From NCBI GenBank assembly GCA_030141605.1, contig JAQGDQ010000021.1:806001-870000 (forward strand): 64,000 nt of DNA, given 5' to 3'. This DNA comes from Tubiluchus corallicola (lineage: Eukaryota > Priapulida > Priapulimorpha > Priapulimorphida > Tubiluchidae). Below, one piece after another: positions 46,820-59,639 of this stretch; within the stretch, counting starts at the first letter, position 1, and each line of letters starts with the position of its first letter. The notes under the pieces are model-generated. The model did no database searches, was not told the origin of the DNA, and was given only the letters and a program-made list of their open reading frames with translations. The position numbers were made by a program, and so were the translations under genes.

Positions 46820-47040
46820 GACTAGACGGTATAGTGTAACACGTCTGCTTTACATCTCGGAGGTCGTGAGTTCGTCGCCGGGTTACACAAAAGATTTTAA
46901 AAAATTGGCACTGCCGGGTGCGTGGTATTTAGGGCATAAGCGGGACAATAGTGGTCTCTTATGTAGCTTGGAACTGTTACTTACGGTCACCAAAAAGCTC
47001 TTTGAGCCTATGTTACTATTAACATTAGGTAGTATGTAAA
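46820..47040 (+). mobile_element. tRNA-derived SINE
   Basis: A tRNA-like head carries an A-box-like tagacggtatagtgtaac (about 46823-46840) and a B-box-like gagttcgtcgcc (46868-46879) at tRNA-like spacing, followed by an unrelated body of about 160 bp. The anticodon arm does not fold well, so it is not a functional tRNA. No target duplication was identified. Confidence 0.6.
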
Positions 47041-48589
47041 CGACAAGCGCTGCCAGTACCCTAATCCCATGACGTTTAGACAAATTTGTAAATGTGAATT
47101 TTTGAAAGTAACAGACCCTACACTCAGAAAAACTTATAAAAATCCGCCTCTTCAGCAAACCAAAAAATTCAAGAATAGGAATCTTTCTCTAATCCCTGAG
47201 ATTCACAGATGCCCGAAATAAAAAAGCACAGCAATATAACGTTTAACCACATTTGCTCGATATTTCACGAAATTTCTGGAGTGTCCAGCACTTAAGTGCC
47301 TGTATTGACAAATGCAGACTTGTATACATTATGAACACGATTATCCATTTATCTGGACAAAAGCGACAAAAAGCCTAAACTAACCGCTGTTGACGTTACA
47401 CGTTCAAAGTATTGACGGCATAAAAAACCTACATTGAACCAGAGTTTGTAAAGGCAAAAAACCTGACCAAGTCACGAAGCTTGCGTGAGCAGTGAGCGAG
47501 ATAGAAAAACGGATGTCATATTTACTTAACCAGATCAAATTTTGTTCAAGGAGATGCATGATATTGAAGCGGCGGTTATATAAAAGCAATTGATTTTCAT
47601 TTGCTTTTTTAGAGTGCTCAGCGCCCTCTGGCTAGTTACGATCGCCCAGTCCAGAACACAGTTGACAGGGATTAGAAGATCTGAATAGTGGTTATTTGTA
47701 GACAATGACCTCAGTCACGCACCAACCATAGTTCTCCCCATTAGAAATATAAAGCTCGCATGTAATGTCAAATGTGATGCATAATGTGATACACATGTGA
47801 TGCATAATTATAGGTATCGCTGTGTATGCATTTCGTAATTATAGGCCCACGTTATCTCTCTGTACAATACAATGACTATAGTGAATCGGTCAACGTACGC
47901 ACTGGACACTGGACATTTATTGATCTGTGATCTGTGGACAGGCAGCAGATGATTTTATCAGAAATGTCATGACATTGGGCAGAATAGAAATTTACTATTG
48001 CTACTGTCCGACTTTAGTATTTTTATTTTCGCGTTTTTCGCGAGCTTTCGGAAAAAGCACAGTTGTATTCGTATGCCTTCACATCAAATGACTGCTAGTA
48101 GATTATGAGCGCAATTATTAAATTGCCGCTATTAATTATAATATAATATTTTGTGATTATATGACCTATACAAAATGGTAATAAATGTATTTTCATGTAT
48201 GTAGATCAATAACGCGAAACATTCATGAAAGTAAAAAATTTAGGTGAATTTATTCACGCACTGGAGCAGAGCCAAACTGTCCACTAGTTCTTTAAAAAGC
48301 CGCGCCATAAAAAATTCATGGGCTTGCACTTTATGACAGTATTGTCTGAGTTGAAAACCTTCGTTTGTTTAGTAAATAAATTATGAGCTCTTTTACGATA
48401 CTATTCAGATTCACATCACTATCATACTTGAGAGCAAGTGCTTTGTCGTTTGACCTTCACCTTTGTCACAAAATATTTTTTCTCAAATTCAAACTAAAAA
48501 AAACATTTCTTTAAAGAGGAAAAAGGCCAGTTTTAAGCTGTAGCTCAAAATAATCTAACGTATAAATATTGAAAGAGAAAGTAATTTTT

Positions 48590-48850
48590 TTAGTGACTTG
48601 GGTGAAAGAATTACTATCGAAGTTTAATTTCACATTCGCTACTTAGATGCATACAGTGCCTGCATCTCAGAAATGCGTAAAAACAAAAACAGGCGCTTTT
48701 AGTTCAGTTCAGTTGTGACGTTTTTAATCTATTATTTAATTATCGGAAAAGATTTGACATTATTATTGATGTTAAAATGTATAATTTTTACCTCACTTTA
48801 AAGTGGGGTAGGATATGAAATGTCAGCCTGTTTTTCTTTAAAAAAAACTC
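48590..48850 (+). repeat. Dispersed repeat family A, internally deleted copy
   Basis: The left part (gtgacttgggtgaaag .. aacaggcgc) matches 50303-50430 and the right part (agttgtgacg .. ggtaggatatgaaa) matches 51073-51215. The segments lying between them in the 50-51 kb copy are missing here. Confidence 0.72.
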
Positions 48851-49344
48851 ACTTTTAAACATCTTTTACGTTATTTACCATAAGCGAATTTGAACAAGTA
48901 TGCCTTGAAAATTAAAAGTTGATGTCGACAAGAAGACATACACCAGATAACCTTGAAGACAAAAGAGAAGATCGAAAAGAGACGTTATTATGTACATCAT
49001 CAAACTAAACGCACATTTAATAAGAACCTACGATGTCATTTAATTAAATACAGATTCAATAAACAGATTTTATCGCATCATACAAAGTCTTGGTACGTAA
49101 CATCATCATAAGCATAAAATACATTAAGAAGAGCTTTTTTATTAGTACCATTAAGGGTGGATTTAAGTTAATTATTTATCAATCATATAACTTTTTATTA
49201 CATTCATTGAGGGAAAAGACCTTGAGTCTCATGTTTAGAAGATTATCCTTGATAATGAGATTTTGGTCCTGCCTACGATAGTACAGCCGCTAGTGTCAAA
49301 CTGTTTAAATCAGACAAGCAAAGAATTTAGTCCACAAATCTTAT

Positions 49345-49425
49345 AGTTTCATAATAACTTACACGTTACTGAACAAGTTTAAATTCCGCAATCTGCGGAG
49401 TTAATTTTAGTAGACAAATCGCCAG
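49345..49425 (+). repeat. Short fragment shared with 45885-45935
   Basis: The block gttactgaacaagtttaaat followed by tccgcaatctgcgg matches the right end of the copy at 45 kb. Confidence 0.65.
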
Positions 49426-50289
49426 ACGAAATTAATACACTGCAGATTAATATTAAAGCTGTGGTAATCTATGTACAAACACACAGAAGCACAAGTCTGA
49501 GACTAATTCAACTGAAATGACTCATTCAGGCAGGCGAGTTGTACAAAAATACCTACACAGATTGACTCATTGGATTTTGACAATGTAGAGCCATGACAAA
49601 CCTGTTTCATAGGTTGATCGCCATCTTGAATTTCAAAATGCCTACTTGTCAAAAAGCGTATCACTGTCGCAGTGCTTTACAGCCTGCAAAACTGATACCA
49701 GCAAGAAATAAACAAAGAATTGAAACAATTAGCCAGCGCTTTTTGTACTAAACATGAATGAAATAGAATACTTCATCATACTTGCACAAGCTTTGCACTG
49801 GCATATTAAATCTTGCAGAATAATTAAAAGAAAATTAATAAACTGATAGCTATTTGATATAATCCTCTGTGGGCAAAATTAATTAATATTTCCATCGCTT
49901 GAACGAGTAAAATCTACACGCATGAATAATTAACAATTTAATTACTGTAATTAGCGCACAAGACCAATAACTGATATAAATACGGCAAGGGTAACAGATA
50001 TACTAGCAGACATTTTCAATATCCTTGAGCTTTACGATAAAGTAAAGGATTTGTTGTAAAGTCAAAAGAACGACTGCAGCCATTAATGTGTAACGTTTAA
50101 TTAATTTAACCAACAGACAGACACGTTAACTGCAAACAACATGACGCTTTCCTAATTTGGAAAATTTATGCCGCGTAAAATTGACAATCACGAGTCCCAA
50201 AAGGCGCATTCAAACTGATTCATTCTTGCTTTAAAGCGGAAGCTGTAGATAAACATAATCGAAGGCAAATATCGAAATACAGCACACAC

Positions 50290-51245
50290 TGTTTTTAAGA
50301 GTGACTTACGTGAAGGAAGTTCACGGAAGTTTAATTTCACGTTCGCGCCCTGTTGCATGCATTTCGCTATTCACTTAGATAAACACAGCACCTGCATCTC
50401 GGAAATACGTTGCACAAAAACAGGCGCTGTACCTTTCAGTTCAGTTGTGATGTTGTGCACAGCGCACACAAGCGTTAACACAGTGGTACACTTGAAATTT
50501 AAAATTTTAAACTTAAAATTTGTCGAGTAATTGTACATCACTCCGAATGTTGTACAGTAACACTGTACCTCAATTTTCTCAATGTTCAGGAAAACAATCT
50601 TCATAAATAAAGCTTAAAAATTTGTCTTGATATTTCATATCACTTACATGCTGTCGTATTGCATACAGCGCTTGCGCTAGCAATAAGGCAAGCACAAAAC
50701 TAGTAAATCTGAACTCCCGCGATAGCCGTCAGGCGCAACCATTTCAACGGTAAATCAAGTGAAACAAGTTTAGATAACATTGTGTAAAGTTTGAAAAAAT
50801 AATCAGAGCATTCGTAGCGCACAGTTCACTAACTAAGCAAAAGTTTAAATTACTTTATATTGTCATTAAGATGATTAATGTGTTATTCGATGAATCAATG
50901 GTGCACACTGCGTTTGTGACATAGTGACGATTTATCAGTTGGAGCGGACATTTTAAATTATTAAGAATTTTGTTTTGCTAAGACTAATGCTAAGAAGTAT
51001 AACCTTGTACGGAAATTTCTTTAAAATGTACGTTAAAATTCCCCTTCCCCTTTTTCAACTGAAATCATGTTCAGTTGTGACGTTATCAGTAACTGTGCTC
51101 GCTGGCCCACAATTAAGTTTTTAACCCATTATTTAATTGCCAGAAACACTTTGGCATTATTACAGGTGTTAAAATCTATAATTTTCCCGTACTTCAAATC
51201 GGTAGGATATGAAAAATCATCCTGTTTTCCTTTAAGCAAACACGA
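50290..51245 (+). repeat. Dispersed repeat family A, most complete copy
   Basis: This copy contains in order the blocks seen singly elsewhere: gtgacttacgtgaagg (48597), cagcgcctgtttttgtgca region (41890, inverted), cataaataaagc (26379), cccgcgatagccg (61081), tgtaaagtttgaaaaa (45156, 61140), attttaaattattaagaatt (26410, 45547, 61300), and cagttgtgacgt .. ggtaggatatgaaa (48710). No open frame longer than about 80 codons. It probably approximates the consensus of a decayed non-coding element or retroelement tail. Confidence 0.72.
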
Positions 51246-52440
51246 GCAGACGTATTCTGTAATTATAAATCATGTAGCGAATGATTATCTCGACAATCAT
51301 GGCTTCCGCTAAAGGTGACTCGAAAATTTTGGAGCGTATTTGTCCTGAGTTTATTTCGTCGGTTTTAGGACTTTTCAAGATTTATGCAGCAGGAATAGCT
51401 GAGTGATCGCCATGCGAAGACATAAATTTGAGCTCAGCAAATGAAGTTAATTAACGCTGGGTTTGGATAGAAAATGGATACTTGGCCACCAATACAATGT
51501 ATTTGTACTGAAACTGCCAACTCATGATGCAAAATGATTAAGGACGAGTTGTTTCTAATATCGAGAAGAATTTAGATTTATTCAACCTGTTCATTTTTTT
51601 GTTAATCAAAGTAAAAGTTATGGGTATATATTTTCATTTGTGGGTATATATTTTTAGCAATTTTAATACTTTTCTTTTGTATTGTGTATTTCTTGCTGAG
51701 CGAGAGTACGTTTTAAATAAAAAATGGGAAGAAATTGTGTGGGTGACGTTGGTTTTAAAAAGTGAAGACTGAAGCAAAGTGAAGTTAAAATTCACAACAA
51801 AAATATTAACCACTTTACACACGTATATACGCGCAGAGCAGCCTTTTTTATTGGTGAGCTAATGTTCCCAACTTAATGCCCACTGCAGCAACTAGAATGA
51901 ACGTTAATTTCACCAGACGTATAAGTGTAGGCAAAAAAGCTTAAATATCGCAATTAGTATTCACGATATACTACTGCTAAAGTCCACCAACTTTTTGGTG
52001 GGAAATGACATTTTCTTGGCATCGTACATTTGCTTCCAACCTCTGAATCTGATAGACAAACTACACAGTAACGTGAAAGAACTTGGCAAGCCAATTTTGA
52101 AGCTTGCGGTAAATAATCAGCATTGCAAGAAACAGCGACAGGTAAGGATTAAAACGGTTAAGACCCCGTCAATAATCCCACTCACCTAGCTGACACAGCT
52201 GGGGAGCATTCGTAGAGAGTCAGATGAGTACAATTCTGATTTCGTGTGCACCTGATGACAAAATCTTATACATATATTAGATAACAGTGTCGCATCGTCA
52301 AATAATATAGATACCAAAGAAGAAACTTAAACTATGCGTTCAATAGCCGATGTTTACAGCCAACGTTATAACGATAGATGATTATCATTTATATTTGGCG
52401 TGCACCTGACGACAATGCCCTATATGCATTATTGACGAGT
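51246..52440. other. Intergenic, nothing firm
   Basis: A plus-strand open stretch at 51995-52189 ends near a donor-like cagcgacaggtaagg but shows no similarity I know. Otherwise AT-rich without recognised features. Confidence 0.4.
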
Positions 52441-52444
52441 TAAG

Positions 52445-52565
52445 GGACTTACGTCTCTTAACTATGATATATCAGCACAAATGATGCAGCGATTAGAGAA
52501 TATTATTAGCTAAATATAAATGTGGTTAAATCATTGAATGTTAAATGCAAGTACAGTTAAACCGT
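52445..52565 (+). repeat. Dispersed repeat family C, copy 1
   Basis: The blocks ttacgtctc, aactatgatata, agctaaatata, tgtggtt, gtacagttaaac recur in the same order at 54873-54992. Confidence 0.65.
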
Positions 52566-53679
52566 CTATATGGGAGACGTAGAAAAAATGTGACGAAGTT
52601 TAGACTAAAATAATACTAGAAGCCGGTATCTTATAAAGTTAAAATTTCACAGCATGATATTATAACGAATTGACTTTTGTCTAGGAAAGTAATAAGTTTA
52701 TAGTTCTAGTAGTTTTTAAGTTATGGTCGAAAAGTCATACCTTATCCACATGTTAAAAATTTAAATGTCGCAACAACTGAAAAAATAGTAAAGCACTCAG
52801 TAGTCAGTACATGGCAGGAAAATAATAAAGAAATCAACCAGTTTACAATTTTAACATCATGGTCTTCACCAAAAAAGAGAAAGCACTGATAAAAAATTGT
52901 TATCAATAAAAACAATAGGGCTTAATTTTTTGGATTACAGTAACTGGACTTCCTTATGTAGTGTACAACGGCTGCATAGAACTGTTTGGTCAGAGTTACT
53001 AAAGGCAAAAATTTCCTGGGATCATTCCCTTTAAGAAGTGAGAAACTGTATTAGCCATAGGAAGAAATACCATTCTTTTAGTATGCATTGAAAATACACA
53101 GAGCACTTACAGTAAACCTTAGCAATACTGACATACGAAATATTTTCCGCTATTTTTTACTTGTTAATTTAAAACTTTTTTATTTAAAACTTTTGATGTT
53201 TATACATAATCGTGTGCAACCTCAGTGTGATAATTTTCAAGTGATTTCGTTTTTTTTTCTTTTAATATCGTAATGAAAACTTCAGCACATCTTTTGCGCC
53301 ATCGGGATCAGAGGGAAGGGAAGAACCTTAGCCAGGGGAGGATCAATGGTTTCGCGGGCCTAAGACTATCAAACAAGCGAAAGCCCTAAAAGTTTAGACT
53401 ATACACAAGTCTACATTACGCTATACTTCTGATTGTCAAATTTATTCACACGGGAAAGTTTTAGCACAAAACTGAATCTATTTATTCTGAAAATATTGGT
53501 TTAAAAAATATTAGGCTCATACATAGGCTAGACTGCCACCAAACTAATTTCGAAACTATTAAAAATGTTGTTTTTTCAGTTTTCGTATAGACTTATCCAG
53601 AGCTTTTTCGTCACTCGTGATGAACGGGAATGATTTTGTTCGTCACAGGTTAATCAAAAGGCGAGTTCCTGTTCATCAC

Positions 53680-54480
53680 TGAGGTTACTTCTGACGAGGA
53701 AACGTTGGACAACGCCAAATATGTTCCACATGTCTAAATATCTTACACTTACAAGAGTCAAATTCTTGAGGTCTAAATGGCCTATGTGTCCAAACGACCT
53801 ATGTCTTGTGTCCAAATGAGGGTTTATTTTATTTACCATACAAGCTCAATCGCTCAAGTGTTTACAAGCAGTACACAAAAATGAAAATAAATTACTTTGT
53901 ATTTTGCGCGTTCAGTTTAAATAATTTTGTTATCCTGTTTACTAAATAGTATTTTTTTTTGTTTAATTGGTCATCAGTCTCAGGATTCCGAAAGTTATCA
54001 AAATTTAGGGCCTAAAGGCTATCAAAATTTAGGGCCTAAAGCTATAGCCTTATTAGTCTAATGGTTAACCTTGACCGCCCTTGACCTTAGCTAACTATTT
54101 AAATAACCGATATGTAGATACGTTTAAAGGTTTTAAACATTTAACGAGTGCAAAAGTCAACTGAACGACCCCACAGTCTTACAGTTTATTTCAAACTAGA
54201 AAGTTTTTATCGCTCGATCTTCATCGGGTAACAGTTAATTTAATGCAGTGTAAAATTGACACAATAAATGTTAAATTTTCAATGAATCAGAAAACTAAAA
54301 CTAAAGATTTATAAACACTAACATTTTATACGTCAATTTTACACTGCATTAATTAGATCACAAGACAGCAATCAATTACGAGTACAATTTTAATTTTGCA
54401 AATGACTTATTATGTGTCCAAGTAACCTATGTATCTAAGATGTTTGTCCCCAAATAGCTTGTGTCTAAAACCCCTTTGAC
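53680..54480. repeat. Second set of gtgtccaaa-type repeat arrays around a 21-bp inverted repeat
   Basis: Degenerate units of the kind cctatgtgtccaaa occur at about 53680-53830 and again at 54410-54480, here in the same orientation. Between them lies a perfect 21-bp inverted repeat (54240-54260 and 54332-54352, taatgcagtgtaaaattga core) and a 24-bp tandem duplication around 53997-54045 (tcaaaatttagggcctaaa). It is related to the intron 1 foldback-like element. Confidence 0.6.
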
Positions 54481-54489
54481 ATAGTAAAG

Positions 54490-54840
54490 ATTATACAACA
54501 ATTGCTGGACATGTGCATTCCAGAACCAGAATAAGTTTGACCACACGCATATAGGACCTATGCTTATAGCATCTATTAGTGCACTGTTTCTTTTACAACA
54601 TCCTGTAGAATGTGACCTTCAGCAAGGGCCGGGATTTGGATGGGAATAATCAAGTGTCCTGGCTCAAAGGGAGAATGGCACAAATACATGCAGCGACAAA
54701 CAGCCTGCCTATACGTTTACACAAATGTTACTAACTGGGATTAAATTTGCTAGAAGCAAACTCTGTCTTTCGACCAATGATCGCTGATAATAATTGATTT
54801 TCTAATGAAGCCATGTTTGTTTATAAAACACCTGATGAAT
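54490..54840 (+). repeat. Repeat family D, copy 1 (partner of 63325-63700)
   Basis: This plus-strand segment matches the minus strand of 63325-63700 over most of its length. Similarity is strongest at its end (tttgctagaagcaaactctg .. ccaatgatcgctgataat .. gaagccatgtttgtttata), where only a few differences occur over about 110 bp. The portion matching the membrane-anchored ORF of the other copy is disrupted here. Confidence 0.82.
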
Positions 54841-54872
54841 AATAGTTTTATCTGATACACATCAGAATGACG

Positions 54873-54992
54873 AATGTTACGTCTCAGACTATAATATAAC
54901 AACACCAAATGACACAGAGAGCAGGGAAGAAGCTTAGCTAAATATAGCTGTGGTTGAATAGCCGATGTTTAAGCGCATGTACAGTTAAACGC
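54873..54992 (+). repeat. Dispersed repeat family C, copy 2
   Basis: Partner of 52445-52565, directly following a family D copy. Confidence 0.65.
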
Positions 54993-55391
54993 GTATAACA
55001 AATCTGCCAGATGACGTCAATAGGTGATGGCTTTGCAGCTGGCTGTAACAATTTCATGCACAAATTATAGGAAATGTCATAATAACATTTCCCGTGGCAA
55101 TTTACACGGCATCAGCAGGCGTTGAAGTTAAGAGTAATAATTTGGCACTGAGTTTTACAGTTTCACCGCAAAATGAACAGTTGAAATTTATCCAGTCTTT
55201 ATAGAGATTCAGTCATAAGATCATAAATCATCAATTACTTAACATTTTATATCAAATATCGTACCTGTTTTATAACGAAAAATGAAACAATATTGCCTTT
55301 ATCATATTAACGCTTAGTAACATTGAGTTACACGGCGGAGGGTGTTACACACCCACTATGTATGGTACATAGGTTAGGAATAATCATGGGC

Positions 55392-55534
55392 ACAGTCACT
55401 AGGGAGTCTTTAGAGAGAAGAACATAAATGAAGAGATGGCCAACAACACGAATGCATGGAGACGACTTATTCACAACGGCGACCCCGCATAGGGAAAAGC
55501 TGAGAAGAAGAAGAAGAAGAAGACAGTCACTAGG
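55392..55534 (+). mobile_element. Short 5'-truncated non-LTR insertion with target duplication
   Basis: Between two copies of acagtcactagg (55392-55403 and 55523-55534) lies about 119 bp. It reads ANNTNAWRRLIHNGDPA and stop, the C-terminal W-R-x-LIHN-x-DPA motif of some non-LTR retrotransposon ORF2 proteins, followed by a (GAA)n tail (about 55503-55522). Direct repeats, simple-repeat tail and 5' truncation are hallmarks of target-primed reverse transcription. Confidence 0.78.
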
Positions 55535-55679
55535 AGTGAATCTTAGCAATTCCAAAAGAGTTTTGCTCATTCCATTCACCCCCCCCTCTCCCCCGCTCTC
55601 AGTTCGCTTCACCTTTGCCCGAGGTTATCTAGGTAGATGAAGACAAACCCAATAGAATGGACCGCTATAATAATTAAAT

Positions 55680-57134
55680 AATAAATGTTTTAATAACTGG
55701 AATGGTTTAATAAATACACAGCTTAGAACGATTTAGTAACGCGGTTAAATACTTCTGTCCGTTCAGCTTTCCATTAAAAAAAGTTTTGAAGCGGTGATAA
55801 TAGCTGGGACCTCAGTTCCGCCAAAACCATTCAACATTACTAGTAGGCTTCGCCATTTCTGAATTGTCATTAGCTGTTCTTGTCTGTACAGTTGCTGTCT
55901 GTAGCAGCTTTAATTTGCTCCTTGTGCATAAGAACTTCTATTAAATCTTAAAATATACGAGTGATTTTCTACTACATTCGACATTTAACTTGTTAGCTGG
56001 CGTTTTGAATGTCTCTAAACCTGTTTGTTTAATGTACCATTACTAAATAATCGTATTCAGAATTGTAAGATCATTTTACGATTAGTATTACGTAATTATT
56101 TTGAATATTTTGCCGCAAATCAGCTATATCATAATATCCAATTGCGTTGAATTCTGCTGGCTTCTGCATTACTTTATATATACTTTATATTGTATTTGTT
56201 AAATTACTTTTTCAAAAGCAATTTCCTGTTTTCTTGTAGCCATAACGACTGCGAAAAGGCGCAAAAGCTCTATAAACAATTTACAAGAATTCTACACACA
56301 ACTACGGATTTAATGTTTTTGGCTTTACTGTCACCATACCTAGCCTTTTCTCTCAGTTAGGTGTTTTTACGTTAGCAGTTTTTCTTCAGCTGACACCGTT
56401 TATCTGCATTTCTGAAAAATGCCACATGTCGAAGTTTCCGACAAAGCTTGTTTGCGACTAAACTCACAATATAAATAGTTGGATTTTATTGGCGAATGTT
56501 TGTGTTTATCACCTCAGTTTGTACGAACAATTGCCTGATTTATTCGCTGGAACCGAGCAAAATAACGAGTACTGCGAAATTTGCCGCCAATAAATACTGC
56601 TCAATCTCAGCTCGATGTTTGAGAGTCTGGCTTCAGATGAAGCCAGACTGCTCTACGAATTACATCACCGCGGGTCGCTTTTCGTCAATCGCAATAATTC
56701 TTTTGACAATGTTGATAAATATTAAGAATGCTTTCACAGATTCATCTCTCTATAAATCTCTCTGATTTACTTACACACGCGCTAGTGAGTTAAACACTCG
56801 CTTGCTCGAATTAATTGAAGTATTCGGGTTTGACAAAGATAATTTGGTTTCACTATATGATCACCCATCCATAATTGTAGCTGATCAGCGGCTTTGTGCA
56901 AGGCTTCTACACTGTGCGTTTTACTGTAGAAGCGCTTGCAAAGCTCAGTGTAATACGTGCAAGTCGAATCTCAAAAATTTGTGCCTCTGTCTAATCAAAG
57001 TTTCAATTTACAAAAGCTTTCTTGTTCAAGTCCACTTTAAAGGCCAGAACATGTCAATTAGCATGTTGGGTTTATTTTATCGTTATCACTTAAACTTAGA
57101 AAATTAGCAAAGAAATTTGCAAAAAAAAAAACAG
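55680..57134. other. Intergenic with two unassigned open stretches
   Basis: Plus-strand frames at 56496-56765 and 56802-57107 (89 and 101 codons) are open but show no motif I can name. The second holds a cysteine-rich run (CAFYCRSACKAQCNTCKSN). They directly precede a family B repeat copy and may be part of the same mobile element. Confidence 0.3.
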
Positions 57135-57545
57135 TCTATAAAGCATAAAGTTCATTTATATCACTGCTGTAAAGAATTTTCAGGCGCGGTAGTAGCCATT
57201 CAGCTGAAAATGGCGACTTTGTGGCTTTTCGTGAACGCGCGCTGCTTGAACTACGAGTAATTCAAACTTCTGCAGCTTACCTAATGCTCAAGCAAAACTA
57301 TTACAAAACTAGCTATCTGTTTTTGCTTGAACGACATCTTTGGTGGAAAAATGGGTGTTCAAAATGAGAGCGCCCAAGCGAGAAATGATCGTGACGTAAA
57401 AGTGATTTTACTAATTAAACGAGGCGCTTATCACACTTTTACTACTAAGTATCTCTAATATCTTCTCCAAACATTGAAGTGAGCCTAAGAAAACAAATAC
57501 AAATCTCGAACAAAAAAGTTCTTTCCCTTTACACAGGCGCTTCAG
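57135..57545 (+). repeat. Dispersed repeat family B, copy 2
   Basis: Partner of 40640-41075, same orientation. Confidence 0.75.
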
Positions 57546-58035
57546 TACCTTCAACACTCTTTGATCATTATTATCAGTCTCGATTCTTGTAGAACCAGAT
57601 GAAAAAATTCATTCTAAGCTATAATGCGCAAGTTGTTAAGGTTTCTCTGACAAAGAGGTTTTCTTTGCATAGAAAACCGCCTGTTTTTCCGTTTGTGCAA
57701 ATTTGTATTTCATCCATGCTGCTTTTTTCCACGTATGTGACATGTATTCAGTGCGCTTTATGTCAAAATTCATTTGATCGTCATGAACATTTTCACGTAG
57801 CAAACGAAGACACTTTTATTCTGTGAACAATCCTTTGTATTGTACTTTGTCTGCTTGTCTTTTTGTTCGTCGCCGAATATTGCGGTATATTCCTTTGAAT
57901 TTACCGTGTTTGTGCCTTTGAACTTAAATTTACACAGCTAAAGGACTCAATAACAGCCTTTAGCTAAAATAAATGGCATTGCACGCAGATGGGAAAAAAT
58001 TCGTCTAGGACTTCCAAAATCTTGGGAACCACTTT

Positions 58036-58140
58036 GAGCCATGTTTGAATGGGTATAAATCCTCCCTCAATAAGAGCCATGTTTGGGTGGGTACACATTC
58101 TCCCTGAACGAAGGAGCCGTGTTTGGATGGGTACACACTT
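58036..58140. repeat. Minisatellite, about 39-bp unit, 2.7 copies
   Basis: Units begin gagccatgtttgaatggg (58036), gagccatgtttgggtggg (58074) and gagccgtgtttggatggg (58114). Confidence 0.9.
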
Positions 58141-58255
58141 ATATACATTACTTCAGCTAAGTAAATACCCGGGGAAGTGTAGTGAATACACTTACTCAAT
58201 TGTAAAGTTTTCCCCGGCGTTCAGCCATCTACTAACCGGACCCAATGTTGTTTAA

Positions 58256-59639
58256 CTTCGAACGAAAAGCACACACCTTGATCGCATACCCTCTCTATTT
58301 GATTGTAGCTGTAAAATTAATTCGGTCCTATATGTGTGTCAGGTGTGTATAATTGGAGTGCACGGAGAAGTTGTTATTAAAACCGTCCGCGCTTATATAT
58401 TAAATCTCTGTGATGACGCACGTAGAAGCAGTAATTCTCTGGTTTTATATATAAGTAATTAGGGTGACTATTCGTGCAACCTTATAGATATAACACTGTA
58501 ACGTTTTAGGACACAGTTCATGGATAAAGCTAGTGCCACCCATAATTAGAGAAAAAATGATAAACCACTTCACGTTTTGGCAATGCCAGAAGCGTTAACG
58601 TTGAATCCCAAGATCATGAAAAAAATAACAAAATAATTTTTAATTTACAACAGTTAGCACTTCGACAATTTTAATGTGGAGCGTACCATATAGATGAAGG
58701 GTTTTTCATAGCGAGAAAATGGCGAAATCCCTTAGGAATACCTTTCGTGAAAATCAGTAAAATCGGAGAGGGAATAGGAGGCAGATGAAATGAATCCTGA
58801 AGAAAACAGTGAGAATCCGTTAATTAGCAAAATAAATCAAAGACAAAAGAACCTCTTTATGTTACACAGTGCCAAAATGGGTGTTAAATTTAGATACCAC
58901 ATTATACAAATAATTGTCTCAACGCTACGTAACTGAATTAAATGTGACACCAACGCGAGAATAAAACAGATTGTTAATGACCGTTTTTAAGTAGTCATTT
59001 TATTATTGCAGAGAGATCAATTTGACGTCCGAATTTATTGGTTATAAACAGTTTCAGAACCTTCTGGATTCTTTAGAAATATTTGATGGGATGAGGGTCG
59101 CAAACGCTGTAGGTCCGAGTAAGACTGAGTACACTAGTTTTTCTTGTATGATTTGTATGACGTGTGAACTCATCCGTAAGACTCTAACATAATTTTGGAA
59201 TGCCAGTCGAAAGAAATAAACCTCTTTTTATGCAAATGACGTAGATGACTCCGAGTTGTCAGCAGAGTTCATCTCACGGATGTTGCACCCGTTTATCTTG
59301 GTAAGTTTTTCGCTTAAAGCTGCTTAATGCAGAGAGGAATTACTCGTGTACTGGGAGAGAAGTTGAACGCTAATCAGCAAGCATTCTGTGAGCCCAAGTG
59401 GCGAGAAATGAATACGCAAATACGTGCTTAACCTTGGTAAGGTGAGAATTGCGGAAATAGCGTCTTCTTTTTACACAGACATTTTGAGAAAAGAAGCCAA
59501 AATTTGAGGAAGTTTTTTTTTTGTTGAATTCGGCTCAGTGAAAGCCAGAATGGCGTATTTAACGACAGGGCCAGGATAATGCGATATTTGTGACAAGACC
59601 GGAACTGATTCATTACAACGATACCTCTCAGAGATGACC
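58256..59639. other. Intergenic, nothing recognised
   Basis: No supported coding region, RNA or mobile element. Confidence 0.45.

Noticed and set aside
46820-46895. Functional tRNA gene
   Set aside because: Promoter-box-like motifs are present but the stems do not pair into a cloverleaf.
47404-47589. Possible second reverse-transcriptase remnant (YNRRFN-like motif)
   Set aside because: Similarity to the LFNRREN motif is limited to a few residues and the rest does not follow the family.
56802-57107. Cysteine-rich open frame as a secreted peptide gene
   Set aside because: No signal peptide at its start, no known cysteine pattern, and it adjoins a dispersed repeat.
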